DNA of 44,645 nucleotides. Origin: Nostoc sp. WHI. GTDB taxonomy: Bacteria > Cyanobacteriota > Cyanobacteriia > Cyanobacteriales > Nostocaceae. Position 1 is the stretch's first letter. The number at the start of each line of letters is the position of its first letter. The stretch covers positions 1 to 44,645 of the forward strand of contig NZ_WBKM01000352.1 of NCBI RefSeq assembly GCF_015714725.1, in the 5' to 3' direction. A program made the translations under genes and the position numbers. Below, piece after piece: positions 43,336 to 44,645 of the stretch. A model generated the notes under the pieces. The model saw only the letters and a list, made by a program, of their open reading frames with translations, did not search any database and was not told the origin of the DNA.

Positions 43336-44025
43336 TCAAATCGGGTAGGTGTTAGTAATTGGAGAACTTTTCACCCAAATATTCCGACTGTTATAAAAAT
43401 CTCCACGTTGCTCCAAGGTAAAACCACCAAGCAACAATCCTAACCACACCTCCACCATCGGCATTTGCAACACACGTTGCAGTTTAACTAAAGAAATCTC
43501 ATCTTTGACATTTATCAGGTAGTTGGCGATCGCGCTCTGCCATTTTTGGACATCCTCATCTGATGCCAAATTGCGGACATCTTCTAAAGTTGTCACCTCA
43601 TCAAGCATTGCCAAAACATTCGCTTTTTCAACAGGTGCTGCTACAGAATCACCCTCCTGGTTAGGATATGAAAATTGGTGTAGGCCATGTGGTTTAAAGG
43701 TTTGTGGTGTTTGCGGTTCAATCAAATCATCTAAATCTAGGTGCATTGTTGTCCGCACCAACCCAGCGAATATATCGGTACTAATAATTGGCCCCTTTGG
43801 GCTATTGCGATCGCGGGTATCTTGCAACAGTACTTCGGCACGAGACTTCAGAATATCCGCAATTTGACTGAAGGCAAGCGCTGCGGTTAATAACTGTGCC
43901 TCCAAGGGTAAATTTTCTAGCTCGGCATCTAAACATTCCCACATCGGTGCTAGTGTTGATGTCGCTGGAGATTCGGACAACTCATCAAGCACATCCCAGA
44001 TAGTTAATTGACGATATGTGGTCAT
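43336..44025 (-). CDS. Unknown protein in a plasmid gene pair
   Basis: A 229-residue soluble, acidic, mostly helical protein (TTYRQLTIWDVLDEL at the start, LEAQLLTAALAFSQIADILKS, DVRNLASDEDVQKWQSAIANYL). No motif or membrane segment is recognised. ATG 44025 follows the stop of the upstream gene by two bases, so it is chosen over ATG 44052, which would overlap it. The tight spacing shows co-transcription with the zinc-finger-like gene and the tyrosine recombinase before it. Confidence 0.65.
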   Translation of the reverse strand: MTTYRQLTIWDVLDELSESPATSTLAPMWECLDAELENLPLEAQLLTAALAFSQIADILKSRAEVLLQDTRDRNSPKGPIISTDIFAGLVRTTMHLDLDDLIEPQTPQTFKPHGLHQFSYPNQEGDSVAAPVEKANVLAMLDEVTTLEDVRNLASDEDVQKWQSAIANYLINVKDEISLVKLQRVLQMPMVEVWLGLLLGGFTLEQRGDFYNSRNIWVKSSPITNTYPI

Positions 44026-44027
44026 CT

Positions 44028-44495
44028 CTAAGATTGTGGATGCAAGGGGCAAGGCCGCACTGGGCAGTAGCTTGAGGTAATCTCAAACATATCCTTATAT
44101 TGATATAGTGAAACACTATATTGAGATGCAAAAGCCTGTAACACCTGATCTGTATAGGCGCGGATCTTGCCAGCCGTTAGCCCAAAACAGTGAATTGGGT
44201 CTAAGCGGCAAACAGGCTTTTGCCCCAGCCAGAGTTCTGCCGACATAGCGTGTAATGGTTTATCCCCTGGTTCTTTATACAAATACAGCACTGCAAAATA
44301 TGTTGCTGGTGGTTCGACTGCGATCGCATCAATTTCTGCTGAATGATTTTCACTCCGGCGACGGTAGAACGAACGGCGATTGTGGCAGACTTTTGGATTC
44401 CAACACCCATCCCCTGCTGTTCCATGTAAAACTTTGGCTTTCGTTGTTGGTAGTTTGGAACATAACTGACACTTGGGATCAAGTGGTTTGGGCAT
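44028..44495 (-). CDS. Cys-rich (zinc-binding-type) unknown protein
   Basis: A 155-residue protein with an N-terminal cysteine set (KCQLCSKL, GDGCWNPKVCHNRRSFYRRR) resembling a zinc-binding knuckle with C9, C12, C31 and C36 approximately. A mixed strand region follows (ATYFAVLYLYKEPGDKPLHAMSAELWLG), then helical sequence and a Cys-Pro-rich end (YCPVRPCPLHP). It is placed three bases after the recombinase stop and two before the next gene, hence an operon of recombinase, Cys-rich protein and unknown protein. Possibly a DNA-binding accessory of the recombinase; this is inferred. Confidence 0.65.
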   Translation of the reverse strand: MPKPLDPKCQLCSKLPTTKAKVLHGTAGDGCWNPKVCHNRRSFYRRRSENHSAEIDAIAVEPPATYFAVLYLYKEPGDKPLHAMSAELWLGQKPVCRLDPIHCFGLTAGKIRAYTDQVLQAFASQYSVSLYQYKDMFEITSSYCPVRPCPLHPQS

Positions 44496-44498
44496 ACC

Positions 44499-44645
44499 TT
44501 ACTCCACTTCCTCTCCGATTGCACGATAGTAGGCAGCGATCGCAGCCTCCTGTTCGCTACGGAGTGTATAGCGTCGAAACGCCTTCTCGCTTTGATGTCC
44601 AGTCAGCTTACGGGCATGGCTGGGGTCAACTCCCAATAGCAATAA
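44499..44645 (-). CDS. C-terminal end of a second tyrosine recombinase (partial)
   Basis: The last 48 codons of a gene that begins outside the window. The peptide (GVDPSHARKLTGHQSEKAF, then RRYTLRSEQEAAIAA) has the C-terminal catalytic His (TGH) and nucleophilic Tyr (RRYT) of phage-type integrases. It ends at TAA 44499-44501, and the Cys-rich gene starts three bases later. It differs from the Xer-like recombinase at 23468, so the element carries two recombinases. Confidence 0.8.
   Translation of the reverse strand, partial: LLLLGVDPSHARKLTGHQSEKAFRRYTLRSEQEAAIAAYYRAIGEEVE

Noticed and set aside
43177..43443. An 88-codon plus-strand frame
   Set aside because: It covers the frameshifted ParB-like remnant in the wrong frame; only the remnant frame matches a protein.
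1..44645. CRISPR array, tRNA or rRNA genes
   Set aside because: No regularly spaced repeats and no recognisable tRNA or rRNA segments were found by eye.

Overview
The window looks like part of a large conjugative plasmid (or an integrated plasmid-like element) of a filamentous, Nostoc/Anabaena-type cyanobacterium. The grounds are: frequent HIP1 octamers (GCGATCGC), tandem heptamers of the AATTGCG and AGTAAGG type that are typical of Nostocales genomes, a replication protein resembling the cyanobacterial CyRepA1 family, and cyanobacterium-style proteins (a 4-Cys-prefix Ser/Thr kinase, a CHAT-domain protein next to a TPS-domain exoprotein, a vMAP-type HTH fused to a STAND NTPase).

Layout. (1) 50-1939: a small two-component pair, a LuxR/NarL-type response regulator (minus) facing a soluble histidine kinase (plus), the latter overlapping a two-helix membrane protein. 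(2) 1936-18819, all minus: a type IV secretion/conjugation operon. In transcription order: VirB2-like pilin candidate, VirB3-like, VirB4 ATPase, VirB5-like, VirB6-like, VirB8-like, VirB10-like, a VirB9/TraK-like exported protein, an unrecognised 399-aa exported protein, the VirD4 coupling ATPase, a 162-aa protein that looks like a shrunken MOB_P relaxase with an eroded HUH motif, a 1207-aa DUF3854 (Toprim/primase-like) protein and a 258-aa unknown. Four gene junctions overlap or nearly abut (ATGA or 1-4 nt), so expression is probably coupled. (3) 18820-23467: an accessory, gene-poor stretch with a lipoprotein, a GNAT/unknown pair, a DNA-binding-type protein, decayed gene remnants (including pieces of a second rep gene), cyanobacterial repeats and a 149-bp MITE with 9-bp target duplication. 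(4) 23468-28205: an Xer-like tyrosine recombinase converging with the CyRepA1-like rep gene, which is translationally coupled to a 58-aa basic protein. (5) 29236-39914: an AT-rich island. On plus: STAND NTPase, 4-Cys kinase with TPRs, FecR-like exported protein. Converging on minus: GT1 glycosyltransferase, TPS exoprotein, CHAT protease-like protein. This resembles the cyanobacterial conflict/cell-death gene repertoire. (6) 40670-44645: plasmid-type genes, including a ParB/KorB-like DNA-binding protein with a frameshifted copy of its own 3' end nearby, unknown operonic proteins and the C-terminal end of a second tyrosine recombinase running off the window.

How it fits together: rep, the ParB-like protein and two recombinases would give maintenance; the VirB/VirD4 operon gives transfer. 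The island between them is cargo. The rep remnant, the ParB-like remnant and several IS/MITE-like elements indicate repeated recombination or fusion of plasmids. No complete relaxase, VirB11, VirB1, TpsB transporter, ParA, tRNA, rRNA or CRISPR array was seen.
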